A stretch of DNA of 64,000 nucleotides. Origin: Apostichopus japonicus (lineage: Eukaryota > Echinodermata > Holothuroidea > Aspidochirotida > Stichopodidae). Where the stretch lies: positions 22,073,611 to 22,137,610 of the forward strand of contig NC_092576.1 of assembly GCF_037975245.1 (NCBI RefSeq), given 5' to 3'. Positions 11,856 to 25,100 of the stretch are shown here, piece by piece (the stretch's first letter is position 1; every line of letters starts with the position of its first letter). Under the pieces are notes generated by a model. The model searched no databases. It had not been told where the DNA came from and worked only from the letters and a program-made list of their open reading frames with translations. The translations under genes and the position numbers were made by a program.

Positions 11856-12982
11856 CCTGTAATGTAACACAAGACGAACATATCAAGAATGCAAGATCAG
11901 AGGTGAGTGTATTGATTTCGTAATACTAACTCTGATTGAGTAAACATCAGCTCTAAAGGTCAATATATAACCTGAGATGCAAATTAGGGGAGTGGCCAAT
12001 ACATGTGATATATTTACATAGTAAAGTCATATTACTCTGTGTTCCTGCAACATACTCTTGAATTATTAACAGACTTTTATGTAGTGCATGTCATTTTAGT
12101 AAAAAGATATATATTTATGTTTACATACTGGTGTATTTTTTAAAGTTTCTACGTTTGTAATAAACGTGGGTACACTAAAAATGAATATTTTGTCTTTGTT
12201 TCTGTATTATTTGGTGCACTCAGATCTCCACAACATCTGCGACAATAACAATAAGGAATGAAGAGGATGGAAGGCACGAACGTTGCAATATATTATCCTC
12301 TAACTTATTGTCAAATCACATAGTTATAAATAAATAATAAATTTGACAATTAGCCGATGATCAATTACCAATAAAACGCATTACCAGTTACTGACTATAC
12401 CGTAGTCAGTAAACCCCCTCCACACCCCACCCCGGGCCCTGCATATTGGTGTCTATATAAAACAAGCGGGAAGTAACACAAATATTTTGAAACCCTTTTT
12501 TTTAGTTCAGACAGCTTCAGTATATAGTCTTCTTGAATATTTCTCATAATACTGCCCTCTATTCATAGTGCTGAGAGTACAAACAGTGTTACCCAAAGGT
12601 TTCTTGAAACTTCAATGAAAACATTAAACATGACCCTTAAGTTGAGCTTTGACTTTATAAATAATTTTAAGGTTACTTTTCCTAACATGATAAAGTGCAC
12701 ACATCGATAGAAATAACCTCAATATACAAAAATACGGCATAGTCATATTTGTCTAGTGATTGCATACGTTTGGTTGCTATGGTATCCGTACAACAGAACA
12801 ACGAAGCGGGTTAGTAGAGCAACACATACTACTACAGTGCTTCTTTCTATTTTATAATGTATTCCCATTTAACACTAATAGGAGGAAAATCCTGTGGCGA
12901 CTAGATCTTTATTTTTCCCAAATTCTGGTCGCCCAGAAAGAAAATGTGATCGCCACTTTGATATGCTAAATATTAGTACAAA

Positions 12983-14860
12983 CAAGAGCCCAAGGGCACT
13001 GTGGTTCCTTGCTTGGGGTATATGACAATACACATAATATTATCAAGCAAGATTGGGCTCAAATAGTCCAAGTAATTGTGGTCCTACATGTACCCATAAA
13101 GTAACCAACACTATAGCCAACACTTTTGTGATCACAAAATGTGATTGGATTTTTTATGAAAAGGCACTTTTGAGATCTAAATGTGGCGTCAAAAATGTAA
13201 GAATAAGGTCACCTTCAAGCAGGTCAACAGATATGATAACATTGGTGACCTCAAATGAAATGACCTTTAAGTTTGAAAATGTTCCACCACCCCATTCACA
13301 ACTTGTCCCAAAATATCAACCGTGTCACCACCTTGGTATTGGGATTTAATTGCATTAAATGTCTAAAAATTAACTTTGAACTTGCATACGTAACTTCACA
13401 CACAAAGGTCACACGTAGGTCAACCCATTGACATTTTTGATTGGTGAGACCTAAATAGAGCATCAAAACTGTAAAAATTCACACATTTTTTCTTTGACCA
13501 TTTTCTCCCCACAAAATACTAGTTTTTTAGCATTAGCTGACCTTTGATGACCTTGGATCACATGACCGCTAAGTTTGAAAATATTCCCCTACACCATTCA
13601 CAACTTGTCCAAAAAAATCAACCTTGTCACACCTTGACATTGGGAGTTATTGCATTAAATGTCTGAAAATTAACTTTGACCTTGTATAACTTCACACACA
13701 AAGCTCACCCGGGGGTCAACCCATTGACATTTATAATCAGAAGGTACCTTTAACATCTGAAAATAGCATCGAAACTGTAAAAATCCCCCAAACACGAAAA
13801 GGTCACCAGAGGTCAAATTGAGGTCAAGGGTCACCCAGATGCGGGTCGACAATTGGATTACATTGAAGCAACCCCCTACCCAAACTGACAATTCGTCCTC
13901 AAGTTATCGCAAAAATACTAGTTTTTTATTATTAATTGACCTTTGGTGACCTCAGATCACATGACCAACTACTCCAAAAATATCAACCGTGTCACACCTT
14001 GGAACTGGGAGTTATTGCATTAAATGTCTGAAAATTAACTTTGATCTCATATAACTTCGCACACGAAGGTCACACGGGTGTCAACCCATTGACATTTTTG
14101 AGCGGAAGGTACCTTTGGTATCCAAATCTAGCATCAAAACCAAACATTTTCTTTTTTGCTCGTTTCCTCCCAAAATAAGCACAATTTTTTTCTAATGTGA
14201 CCTTTGACCTTTTAACCTTGGTTTCAGATGTAGTTTAATCTCCTGATTCCAAAAAAACAAAACGATAAGTCTGTACAACCATCCTAACTCTGACCGAAAA
14301 ACTTTGACCCCATATAACTTCACACATAAAGGTCACCTGGTGTAAACCTATTGACATTTATGATCAGAAGGTACCTTTGGCATCTGAAAATAGCATCAAA
14401 ACTGTAAAAATCCCTCAAAACACGTAAAGGTCACCAGAGGTCAAATTGAGGTCAAGGGTCACCCAGATGCGGGTCAACAATTGGATTACATTGAAGCAAC
14501 TCCCAACCCTGTTCTCAAGTTATCGCCAAAATACTCGTTTTTTAACATTAATTGACCTTTGGTGACCTCAGATCACATGACCGTTAATTTCAAAATGTTC
14601 CCCTAACCAGTTCACAACTTGTCCCAAAATATAAACCATGTCGCACATTGGCAACGGGAGTTATTGCTGTTTTTAATATATTGGTTTTTGGCATCTAACC
14701 GACCTTTGGTGACCTTTGTGGGCACCAAAAACAATAGGGATCTTCCTCTTACTATGTGCTATCCACCCACCAAATTTGATCATGATACATCTTTTCCTTA
14801 TTGAGATATCGTGTACACAAGCCAAGCGTCACATACACACACACATACACGCCATCACTC
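12983..14860. repeat. TGACCT-rich repeat element, copy 1
   Basis: A repetitive element with many TGACCT/AGGTCA half-sites, including a perfect TGACCTTTGACCT at 14198-14210. Internal units recur: aggtcaaattgaggtcaagg with the following 50 bases stands at 13810 and again at 14436, and ttgcattaaatgtctgaaaa recurs about every 310 or more bases. A terminal phrase ggttccttgctt is at the left, and a CA-rich tract follows 14830. The same family occurs at 42640-43260 and 50420-51575. No coding region was recognised. Confidence 0.75.
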
Positions 14861-16291
14861 TCGCATATATTCCTTTTGCCTTTGATAAGGAATCAACATT
14901 TGTATGCAATAAACTAAACATTTTGCTGTCAGTGTGCAACTAAGACATCACACCTGTTTGCTTCAAGTTCACTTTTGGTACATTCTGTTACAATTTCAGC
15001 TATCGATATCTCCAAAACGCAATGTAGGAATTGGATACACATTTCACCAGGATGCTTAGTATATGATTCTCTTTAATAAGTCTAATGTACATTTTCCTCT
15101 TTCCTCTTTAAGATAATCAACGTTACAGTCTCATTTGAGTCAAATATAACGAACACTTCAACAGACAGTTTTCAAAATGTAGCAACAATTTAAAGTAAGC
15201 AATTTAATAATAACAATATGATATCCATTAAAGCCTTAAAAAATGGGAACCTGTCAAGCTCATTAATTTCTTTATTAATGTTAAAAATCCTATATCGACG
15301 TTATGTTATCATACCTGAAGAGATTGAACTAATTGCGCACGATCAAAGCATCCTTAGCTTGACTGTTACTAATGAAATGTTAGGGTTAACACTAATAGAA
15401 ATGTTTATATCTTTTGTTTGTCGGTGAACTATTATATGTTATATTCTTCGTCCGCTGATGGGATCAGTTAATACTTCAAATATGATATGCCGTAAAGTTG
15501 ATACTAATAAAGTAAAATGATGATATGAAATGCAGAGATAATAAATCAATAAAAACAAATATAAAGCGAAGCTTAAAATGTTAATAAAAGAATGAATGAA
15601 AATTATTGATCGATGAAGTTATTGAAGTCTCAGTTACTTAATATACAGAATATACATTTGTTATTTAAAATCACATAATATGACGTAGCAATGACGTCAT
15701 CTTATTGTCTACGTGTTAAGAACGATAATACAAAGGAACAGAGAGAAATGAAGAAATGCAGACCTAGCACAAACAGTAAAAGGAAGTACGAAGAAAAAGT
15801 TGAATCACGCACTCCTATTTACCGAGTGTACGTGGATACAGTATGTACAGATTTGAACCAAAGTAGGCTATTCCAAAAATGTCTGCTTAAAAATAGTTTA
15901 AAGCTATTGACACAATTAGGAGTTTAATTATTGTTCTGAGTAGTAAAGCGTTTGACAGGGTGGGTGGGGGGGGGGGTAGTGTGAAAGGGATCTGGATTTG
16001 GCATGAATCATATCATTACAAACAATTGGACCAATGAAGGATGTTGCTATACCCTGCACCTAGGAGTGAGTGGAGGCTGAGAGCAGGTCACCAACAATAC
16101 CTGACCAGGGACACACGAGTAGGTGGAACAAACCATTCTTTTATTTATACATGTAACGAAGACTTTGTTTCATATTGGGGGGGGGGGGGATGGGAAATTA
16201 AATTATAAAAAATACTGCACATTACCGTTTAATTCCAATTCTACGAATTAGCGTTCTGGTGGTGGTGCAAATAACTACTATAACATCTACT
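14861..16291. other. No gene recognised
   Basis: AT-rich spacer between the TGACCT-rich element and copy B. It contains a TGACGTCA octamer at 15692-15699 and G runs at 15966-15976 and 16177-16189. Open frames here are short, without splice-site support or familiar motifs. Confidence 0.5.
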
Positions 16292-19232
16292 TGGTCACCA
16301 ATGTGGTGGGTACGTCTAACCCCTCTAACACCCCTACCCCCACCCCCTCTTCACATACACACTAAGAGTAAGATAGGGATTGTGCTCTCTTTCTTCCCTC
16401 TCTCAATAGTTGACATCCAAGAGATATATAGTCTCCTATACTGATGACGAAGTGGGTGATGGATGACGTCATTAGTAGTTTAATTGGCTCTTAGCAAATT
16501 TGACTTTGGCTTGAATTTAGAGTTAGGAAAGAAAGTATTTTTGTGGACAGAAATGTGGGTAATAAAACGTAAGAAATGACTTGTTGTACACTTTACAACA
16601 AAATAAGTAGCTAGTATGATCATGTAAGATATCAAATCTTTGTTTGGAGTTCTTTGTAGTATTTGGAGTTATTTACAGTTTACAAACCTAATCTCTTGAT
16701 AGGATGGAGAAGGAATCCACTAGACACCCCATCCCTTCTCCGAAAAGAAAAGGAAACGCTAGCATCACATTTAAATTATGTATGCTACCTGTGGTTAAAC
16801 CCGCCTAATAGGTGGGTAATATATCTTAATCAATAGTGGACGCGTTTCTAATAGTGACTAATTCTCTGTAACATCTACTACTCTGTTATCGTTTCGTTTT
16901 AAATTTCATGGAGTTAAATTCAAGAGACACAAATAGTAAATGTGTTGGTTGTCATTTCTTCAACTTGGTAATTAGTGACGTCACCATACTATTTCAGTTG
17001 GTGGCGAAATTGAGGTTGATGACTCTCAATAGAAGATAGTGTACAGTCACTACAAACCTTAGCAGCGTATACGTCAGATTCAGACATGGTCACAACATAA
17101 CATTTAGTTTCCCATCAGAAAACCCCTCTAGTACCCCAAACGACAGCAATGTGACTAACAAAACCTAACAAATTACATTTTAACACTTAAGCGCACACAA
17201 TTAAGTAGTTGAAGATGTAACATATTAAATAATGACTTTAATCACAACATTAATGTTGTTATGTTGTAGACCACTGGCTTTTATTCTAGGCTGCTTTTAC
17301 TTTAACATTTTGTTTAATTTTGAGACATGTTACTTTAAACAGCTGAGTTCATCAGTAAAAGTGACTGGACTATGTAATCTAATACCTGAGACAGTTATTT
17401 CAGTTCCTCAATACAACACAAAGCTCTACACAATTTACACTGACATATGGTGTGATATTCGTCTTTGAATGTGAAGTAAAATATTTTATCATCTTTGTGG
17501 AGTAACAATAAAATTTATGAAACAATAGCTTAACATTGAATTTTAGGCCTGCACTGATAAGCCTATGTCACAGTCAAATTAGCATTAAAGAGGCATTCAG
17601 CATATTTTAAAGTTGAATATCTGAAGAAAGTCAGAACATTTGTAGACAAATTAATAACATGACTTTTGTTCATAGACTTTAAAACTTGAAATTAAATTTC
17701 TGCTGAAAGTAATCCTTCAAAACACACAACTGCCTTCAAATTTCACTTCTTTGTATTATTTGGAGTTATCAGTGTTCATCAAGTTAACCTTTAATGAAGA
17801 CAGAAATATGATGGCGTCACAATCTTACTAGACTAGTTGGATGTGTATTATACTAGAGCTCTATATCTTGCGATGTTTGTAGTATTTGGGAGATATTAAC
17901 AGTTTACAACCTAAACTCTTTATCAGATCCTTTCCCACTGAAATGACTGCCATCGTTTTGAGAATAGAGTGAATGACGTCACAGTCCTGCTGATGATTGG
18001 CAGCTCAGATGATCATGCATTTTACAATGAGCTGTAATATAAAGATAAAATGATATTTTTTAGTTAATATTGTTATCTTAATTAATGAATCGAGCAAAAT
18101 ACTCATTAGCAGAACAAAGAAAAGTAATACCTGCACAGAAGCCTCCCAACCCCCCCCCCACTCCCCGGAAAAAAGCGCCAGTAGTACTACGAGCCAAAAA
18201 GTAATTAAACCAGCCAGCTAAACAAAACACCGCGACTTGTGATACAAGCAACCGACCGGAATGACCATGCCCTCTTTGGTCATACAATCAATGGGGCAAC
18301 CTCTCCAATGCCTTTCCTCGTAGGTAGGTCTACACATGAATTGCGCATTAACATTCTTCTACACTTCAACGAAGGAATTTATTTGTTCTGTTAGTATACT
18401 GTACTCCCCTAATTATTGGTTTTATGGAAAAGGAGATAATTTGTTACACAAGACAAATTTGGAGGTAACAAATGGAACAAGATAATGCTTTTTATGTTTT
18501 AGAAAACAGTATATTGTGACCCGCTGACCTTGATAGTATATTGTGACCTAGCTGACCTCGACATCCTTAATAATCTGTATTTCATTTCTCTCATTCCTGA
18601 TTCCACCTCACCATGACCTTGCTCAGATTTAGCTCTCTTTTTTTTCCAGTATAATCTATTATTTTCTGTGTGTCATCAATTGAGTTACATCATCATACCA
18701 CACATAGTCGTTTCGTTATTAAACTTTAAAATGTTTACTGACAGTTTTGTCCCTGCTAGTATTAAAGGAGGGCTCACGATAATCTCTCATTTTACCGGTA
18801 AAATTAATAATATAATGAGGAAGGGTGGGATTATACTAATCGTTAGCAGATAAATAAATGTATCTTTTTGAAGTTACGCCTTCTTACGCCTAAGCAGCGG
18901 AAATGAAGGTTGTGTACATCTAACATTATCGCAATAATGAACAGATACACTTATTTTTGTTATTGGAAGGAACTGATCACTCATCTTCATGTATTTAATC
19001 AGGGATCAGCGTGGTTATTACAAAATATAATAAAACCAATTACAGTTGAAGCAGATAATATTAGTGACCATATAAGATTAGAAAATCACAGATATAGTAA
19101 TAAAAATCTGATTACTGATGGACATTTTTAACTAAGATTTTAAGATTTTACAATTAAAAGTAGCAGACAATTACTGTTAACAAATATAATTGTAAATACT
19201 TAGGTAGAGAGTATTCAGCTGTATTGACTTAC

Positions 19233-19282
19233 AGTAAGTTGAACGTTGCCAGGCATTCCTGATAACTCCTCTCATCGAATCC
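19233..19282 (-). CDS. Receptor-tail exon B3, open
   Basis: A 50-nt exon candidate with acceptor tcttatttag and donor CT|gtaagtcaat. Read in phase 0 from B2 it gives GFDERSYQECLATFNL plus a split codon, leaving in phase 2, so at least one more downstream exon is needed. I could not identify that exon between here and 16.3 kb. Its counterpart in copy A has the same length and splice sites but an in-frame stop. The family is not recognised. Confidence 0.45.
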
Positions 19283-19986
19283 CTAAATAAGAAGAAAAAG
19301 TATAGGTAATGAATATGAATGAGGTAACACAGAAACAAAGTTAAGTGTTGTAAATATTCATCATATGCATCCGTATTAAAAGTGTTATTTCAGATAAATC
19401 GATTCATGTTACATTAAACCGCTTTGCATGTTTTCAAATGTCGTGAAAATTGTTGTCCTGTTTATCATTATTATTTCAGTTCTTCAGTTCTTTCAGTTCT
19501 TATTTTAGGGATTTCTAACGAGTACGTCCTGCGAATATTTTAGTACTGAACATGATATACACATGAAGGCTAAACCCATGAAACCATGGTCACTATAATG
19601 CTGTGGTCGCTTTGATTCCATGTTTGATAGGACTGATTTGTTAAGGTTGGATTCTATAGGAAAGTTCTACTGTTTGCTTGAAATATTGAAAATAAGTTTA
19701 TAAGTAACAAAAATGAATAGGTTATGTTAACAATTATTGACTCATAACTCAAGGATCTAATCATTTCCCAATCTGTAAAAGTGATTTCTGTGTAAAATAG
19801 GATTACTGAACAAGAATCAGTTCCCTTATCTCCACACCCCATCCTCTTCCCTGCCGGTAACCATCAAATGACCTATTCAGGGGATTTCCCCTTGATATCA
19901 CGATGACTCAATCAATGCAACTCAATGTACTATTACACATTGGTGCGATGCAGGGAAATGTTCCGTCTTGTTTATACTGTAGGCTG

Positions 19987-20060
19987 ATCATTATTATTAT
20001 TATTATACAAAATTTCTATAGCGCCTTATCCAATCAGAAATTGCTCTAAGGCGCTTTACA
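19987..20060. repeat. GCGC-type interspersed repeat
   Basis: A (TTA)n tract leads into ctatagcgccttatcc...ctctaaggcgctttacag, where AGCGCCTT and AAGGCGCT form an inverted pair. From memory, this TTATTATTAT...TATAGCGCC...AAGGCGCTTTACA layout is a dispersed repeat in several marine invertebrate genomes. It sits exactly where copies A and B stop matching, so it probably marks one end of an insertion. Confidence 0.5.
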
Positions 20061-22490
20061 GTAAAATACAAACAATCATGATATACAAATATATAAATCG
20101 ATAATGTAAGGTATAAAAAGGGTAGAACATTTGTCAACCTGAGTAGCCATCCCGTCAACCTGAGTAGCCATTTTCAATTTAGCTGCAGGGTTTATCATTC
20201 TAATCATTATGAAAGTTCGACAATTCCTTCAAACATTAATTTAATAGTTACAGAAGCATACCCAGGTCACTCATCTCTCATTCTGGGCTTTTCTTAAAGA
20301 ATTTACAAATGTAGGAGACAAATCAAATTGGACATTGACTCATGTGATTATGCAATAGAAAGGTAAAAGTTCAAGTGTTGGTGAAGGTTGCAGCATTCGT
20401 TTGGGGTTTAAATGACCAGTGTACTTCATTCTGAAGGTAAACTGAGTTTGTTCCATAAAAGTGGTTAACATATTCCCAGCTGGACCCACCCCTGTCCCTT
20501 CTTCCTCTAGAACTTTGAAACCAATCGAATCATTTCTGTGAAAGTAAAGTAAACTGTTGGGTAGTCCGTGTCACTATCTGACGTTCATACTGTTTTACCT
20601 TTAATAATTTGATCATTATTGAAATCTAATGGGATAGTAATTTTAGTTGGTTCTCTTGACCATGCCAGACCGGGATCTGCTTTATATTTTGTTTTGACGG
20701 AACTTGTGTTATTATTAGTTTTATCTTCAGTGGCAAGCTATTAACAGTTTAGGCGTTAATTATAAATGCATATTATAGTGTGAAAGACTATTAACAGTTT
20801 AAGCGTTAAATGCGAAAGACAGAGTCTTTTTGGCTAGCGTTGCCTTATTTTCCCTAACTATAATCAAATCATCGATAAATCGTTAATACCCAAGGTCAGT
20901 GGTCTATTTGGAACCGGGCTACTGGAGACATATTGCCTACGAAGTCTAAATACTCCTGAAATTAAGTTTGAAAAGTATCTGATGCATCCCAGGTCCTCAA
21001 TGAGAAAATATACACAACTCTAGTGACAGAAAATTACTGTTCCGAAAAATGATTCGCGATCATAATTAACTCCTGTCCCCTTCACGTTGCACCCGGGCAT
21101 CTCTTGTTACCATAGAACTATTGTATTGGAACCTGTTAGTTTGCTGGTAATAGGCATAAAGTAACAGTAAGACTTGATCTCGTTTTGTTTTTTAAAAGAG
21201 ATGGGAGAGATTGGAGAAATTGAAGAGATTATAATAGTGAGTGAAGAACAGACAAATATTTTGTTTTGTTTGGACTAAGAGGATCAAAATGAAAATTGTT
21301 TTGACTTTACAATAAACGTGAATCCAACGTTAACCATATGAGTCGCATAATTAATGAAAATGAATGTCTCGTAAAACATGAATTACCTACTTTTATTTCT
21401 TACTATATTGTTAGTTTCTCTGTTCAGTGTCAGTATAGCGTTCCATAATTCAAAATGAAAGGCAATCCGGACGTTGAAGGGTGAAACTGAACGCTGTTTA
21501 TGAAAATATTTTAGAAGTTTTTGAGGGTTTAATGCTCGACATCCAAGGGCAATTTGCTTCCTTTATCATTAACATGAAAATAGCTTTAGATCTAAGTATA
21601 TTTAATATTGTTTTTGTATCTCCATGGTTACACCTTACAGTCTTGTCCAAGATGTCTACAGACGTAATATATCAAGATGTACAGTATGACAACTATTAAA
21701 CTATGAGTGACTTCTAAAACTCCGCCGAAGAAAGTTGGTGGACCAAAGACTTGAAGAGGGATGAGGTGGGGTTTACTTAAATGTTTTATCTTACTTTTGG
21801 GTAACATATACTCTAGTTTTAAACAATTTAGTCGGACTTATCCTTCCTCCCTCCGCCTAAAAACAATGGAACTAAGAGCCGCTAGTTTTCTGCCTTTCAG
21901 GAGAAATACTTCATCACGTCAACGTATCCGTTGCCTGCATAGTATGTACACACCCAATTCCATAAGTAGAATTTCGTATATATAACATGCTAATGTAGCA
22001 TTTATACGTTCTAGCTACACGTGTAAGCTACCGTCGTATTTGAGAAAAATGTGCCATAGGAAGGCAGATAGGACGTGCATTGAAATCAGCTCTTATATGA
22101 ATTATGGATCAACGTTGACATTATTCGATACAAAAAGCTGCATAAGAACATTATTTGGTCGCTGAATGAGCCAGGTTTTCACAACATATAATGTAAAAAC
22201 AAAGAAAGAAGCAAAATGTAACCTGCTTAGTTGGCGTTATATGTGTCATCTGTTTGTAAATGTGTTTCGACTAGATTAATGTTTCATCTCAAATCATCTT
22301 AGATCATTAGCTACCTACGCCGTTGCTGGCATGTCATTTATATAAAGGGACACGAACTGGAACTTACTTGATGCACCCCTCCTCCATTTAATCCACTCTG
22401 TAAGGGATTACGGTATGACGTCATCACTCAGTCACTAAAACATCTACTGTTCATTTTGTTCTAGTTTCCTTATATCTCATATAACAACAG
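20061..22490. other. Copy-B-specific insertion, no gene recognised
   Basis: About 2.4 kb absent from copy A, where the flanks meet near 8060-8260. It starts at the GCGC-type repeat and rejoins A-like sequence near 22490 (ctccgaggtagtaatttta). I see no transposase or reverse transcriptase fragment and no clear terminal repeats. A short phrase, caacctgagtagccat, is tandemly doubled near 20137-20170. A TGACGTCA octamer is at 22416-22423. Confidence 0.5.
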
Positions 22491-23428
22491 TTCGCTCCGA
22501 GGTAGTAATTTTATGCCACAGTGGATGCTCTTGTATCACAATAAATAATAATGATGCTATACCCCAACAGATACCCTCACAACCCAGAAAATCATATTGC
22601 TCCTAGACTCACTCATTCTCACATTACCAACAGTGAGGACCAGTTGATCTCTCCAATGTCAGTATTTAATGTACTTAACTAACCCCCATCCCTCCCCGAC
22701 CACATAGAAAGATTCTAATGATTTTATATCCTCAAAGAATACCGTAGTAGAGATTTATGGGAGATTTGAGATTTATGGGAGATTTGAGTATGGACTTCTA
22801 AAATTAGCCCTTTTTGTGTAGAGAAAAATTGTTACACTTTACAGTATCACTGTTGAATCGTCATCTGAAAATTAATGTATTACTTTTTTAATGTAACAAT
22901 AAAAGTGACTCTTAATTTGTTTCAGTTCCTTTCACAGTTGAAAACCTGTAAACATTTTGTGAAGAAATGAATAAACAAAGGATTTACTGTAAGAAATATA
23001 AAAATATCATCTACGAATTATGATCTACACATCAGCAGAATGAAATAAAATAATCCTTATGCATCTGTCGGGGGGGGGGGGGGTGCAACACACCATAACA
23101 CCGACTAAACCTTGTAGTATTTAAAAGTCTATCTGTTTCTTCGTTTAGCATTTCTTTGACTGTGTGTGCGGAAGGAAGATTATTTAGGTCGTATCTAAAC
23201 TTGACATTGAGAACAGTGCTATCATCATTACGAGATATAAACTTGTAACTGGCCTATCTAAGTTCCCTGTTCGATACCCGTCAATTATAAATCTTTCCTC
23301 CCTGATGAGAAAAATGTCTAATACTCTTTTATCATATTTCTTTGTTCCACTGTCATTAACACCCTTTTTTAAATGTTAATAAATTACCGTTTCTAATTAA
23401 CATGAACATTAATCTATGTCTCTCTTAC

Positions 23429-23464
23429 CTCTTCTCTTGGTAGATTACCCTCATCGTCACCGGC
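23429..23464 (-). CDS. Receptor-tail exon B2 (NLPREE)
   Basis: A 36-nt exon candidate, phase 0 at both ends, with acceptor ttcctttcag and donor GAG|gtaagaga. It reads AGDDEGNLPREE, against ACDYYGNLPGEE in copy A. Equal length, intact splice sites and no stop after clear sequence divergence argue for past or present coding use. Both tyrosines of the A version are replaced by Asp and Glu, which mimics a constitutively charged site; that reading is inference. Confidence 0.5.
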
Positions 23465-23614
23465 CTGAAAGGAAGAAAATATTATGTTCATGAGATTTTA
23501 AATTTAATTGCAAGAAAATATAATAACTTGAAGGCGAAGCCACAAATATATATAAGTTAGAAGGATATATCTTCACAAATATCACAGTAAACTACTCCTG
23601 GCAGGTAAACACAC

Positions 23615-23660
23615 ATCTGTATTGAACACACTAAAGTCAATGTAGGAGACAGACTCGTCA
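23615..23660 (-). CDS. Receptor-tail exon B1 (VSYIDF)
   Basis: An exon candidate ending DESVSYIDFSVFNTD|gtgtgt. The acceptor used for the coordinate is cggtatacag. A more upstream AG (attattaag, near 23680) would instead give a longer exon reading RVSVYSDES before VSYIDF, and both are open. The donor is weaker than in copy A (gtgtgt for gtgagt). The conserved VSY(M/I)DF core is ITIM-like. It joins B2 in phase 0. Confidence 0.45.
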
Positions 23661-23753
23661 CTGTATACCGAAACACGGACTTAATAATATGAATATTAAC
23701 ATCAGCTTTATAGGAAAGACGATGTTAGTTTAAACCCGTCATCAAACACTGAG

Positions 23754-23781
23754 TGACGTCAACAAACACTGAGTGACGTCA
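23754..23781. promoter_or_regulatory. Paired TGACGTCA palindromes, copy B
   Basis: Octamers at 23754-23761 and 23774-23781, with the same 20-bp spacing and position relative to the tail exons as the pair at 9227-9254. The surrounding introns have drifted, yet both sites are intact in both copies. This makes them the best candidates in the window for a conserved CREB/ATF element. Confidence 0.4.
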
Positions 23782-25100
23782 TAATGCTGAGCTTCTCACT
23801 GAAATGGTCAGGTGGTTATATGGACGACAGAAAAGATGACGAGAAGGGGAAAAGAGGGCAGTATTCATATATATAATTATTTATAAAATTCTTGTTGTTG
23901 AATCGATGGGATGTACAAACAATGCAAAACCTTGAATTTCACATGAAGCAGTATATTGGTCACTCTCCCTAAGCCCACCCCAGTCCATCTTATATGATCA
24001 GAAAAAGAATAGATACGATAAATGAAATATCCATGAACCTTTGGGAGATGCAGTCGGAAGATAAAATTTCAAAGAGCAGTAACAAGGAAATATAACGATA
24101 GTTTAAATACAGATCTGTGTAGATATGTTATCGTTGACAAATTTCATGAAATATCATAAAACTTGATTAACCTCTCAATAGTATAATTTCTTCTAAATTT
24201 GCTGTGCCACGTGCGTAATTGTTTGTGAAGTTTGCAGAAATTATTTCATGAATAAATATTTCTACCCTTGCTTTGATCCTTTAGCCAATATGAAAATTGC
24301 AGTATAAATACAGTACACATTGCAATTTGTTCTCAATACATTGAGTTACATTGAAAGGATTTTGTTCAAATTTTAAACATTATACCCTACCTTAAACTAT
24401 TATACCCATAACGGTATACATGTATCAACAAGACAATGCCTTGTAAAATGGTAAACGTATGTTAAAATTTCCCTATAGGGCATATTCAAACTTTGCCTCA
24501 CTCTATGTTTCATCTTAGACAAACATATAACAAATAACAAATATATGACAATTAGCCAATGATAAATTATAAACAATAAACGCATTACCATGTACCAACT
24601 ATACCGTAGTAAGAACACCCCTCCACACCACACCCCTTCCCTCCACACCCCACCCCCGGGCCCTGAGTCCTTCGAGATCCTCTAATGTATGTATATTGGT
24701 GTCTATTCCAACAGCAGGAAGTAACAGGAACACGAATGTTTGGACACCTTTTGTCAGTTCAGACAGCTTCTTTTTTTTGCCTTTTTGAATATTTCTCATA
24801 ACACTGCCCTCTATTCATAGTGCTGTCAGTGCACATTGTGGTACCGAAAAGGTTTCTTGAAAGTTCAGTGGAAACCTTAAATGCGATCCTTCAGTTGACC
24901 TTTGACTTTATACGTCATTTTTATGGTAACTTTTCTTAACATTAAGTGCATCAAATTTATGGAAATTACCTCAAATTACAAAAAATACTGCATATGTTTT
25001 GGTTACCATGGTATCCGTACAACAGAACAACCAAGCTGGTTAGTAGAGCTACACAGTATACTACAGAGTTTCTTTCTATTTTCTAATTTATTCTTATATA

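Larger units (their letters stand above)
9960..12310. other. Insertion in copy A relative to copy B
   Basis: Similarity to copy B stops near 9960 (24400 in B) and resumes near 12310 (24520 in B). The extra 2.3 kb holds two hAT-type elements (10389-10645 and 10934-11855) and unassigned sequence on both sides. The copy-B junction can serve as an approximate empty site. Confidence 0.7.
5106..12960. repeat. Segmental duplication, copy A
   Basis: Collinear, diverged similarity to 16292-25100. Matching landmarks include 5106 with 16292 (caccaatgtggtgggtac), 5800 with 17880, 6125 with 18405, 7360 with 19552, 8285 with 22515, 8890 with 23415, 9227 with 23754, 12345 with 24545 and 12770 with 25000. 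Copy A lacks the material at 16640-17700 and 19987-22490 of copy B, and carries its own insertion at about 9960-12310. It contains three minus-strand exon candidates at 9078-9127, 8898-8933 and 7047-7096. I infer an old tandem duplication of part of a gene. Confidence 0.85.
16292..25100. repeat. Segmental duplication, copy B
   Basis: Partner of 5106-12960 in the same order and orientation. It differs by an insertion at about 19987-22490 and by the segment 16640-17700 that copy A lacks. Exon candidates at 23615-23660, 23429-23464 and 19233-19282 correspond one to one with those in copy A. TGACGTCA octamers at 16464, 17974, 23754 and 23774 have intact or near-intact counterparts in A. Confidence 0.85.

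Noticed and set aside
12760-12969. Similar peptides in copies A and B (GIRTTEQ..GLVE and GIRTTEQPSWLVE)
   Set aside because: Similarity follows from the segmental duplication. The frames have no splice boundaries and end differently, so coding use is unsupported.
17044-17082. Possible tail exon reading SESDVYAAK before a gtttgt donor
   Set aside because: No usable acceptor upstream: all three frames stop before the next AG, and copy A lacks the segment.
18078-18287. 69-codon minus-strand frame with a glycine-rich hydrophobic stretch
   Set aside because: The glycine run is translated from a C homopolymer, and the frame has no counterpart in copy A.
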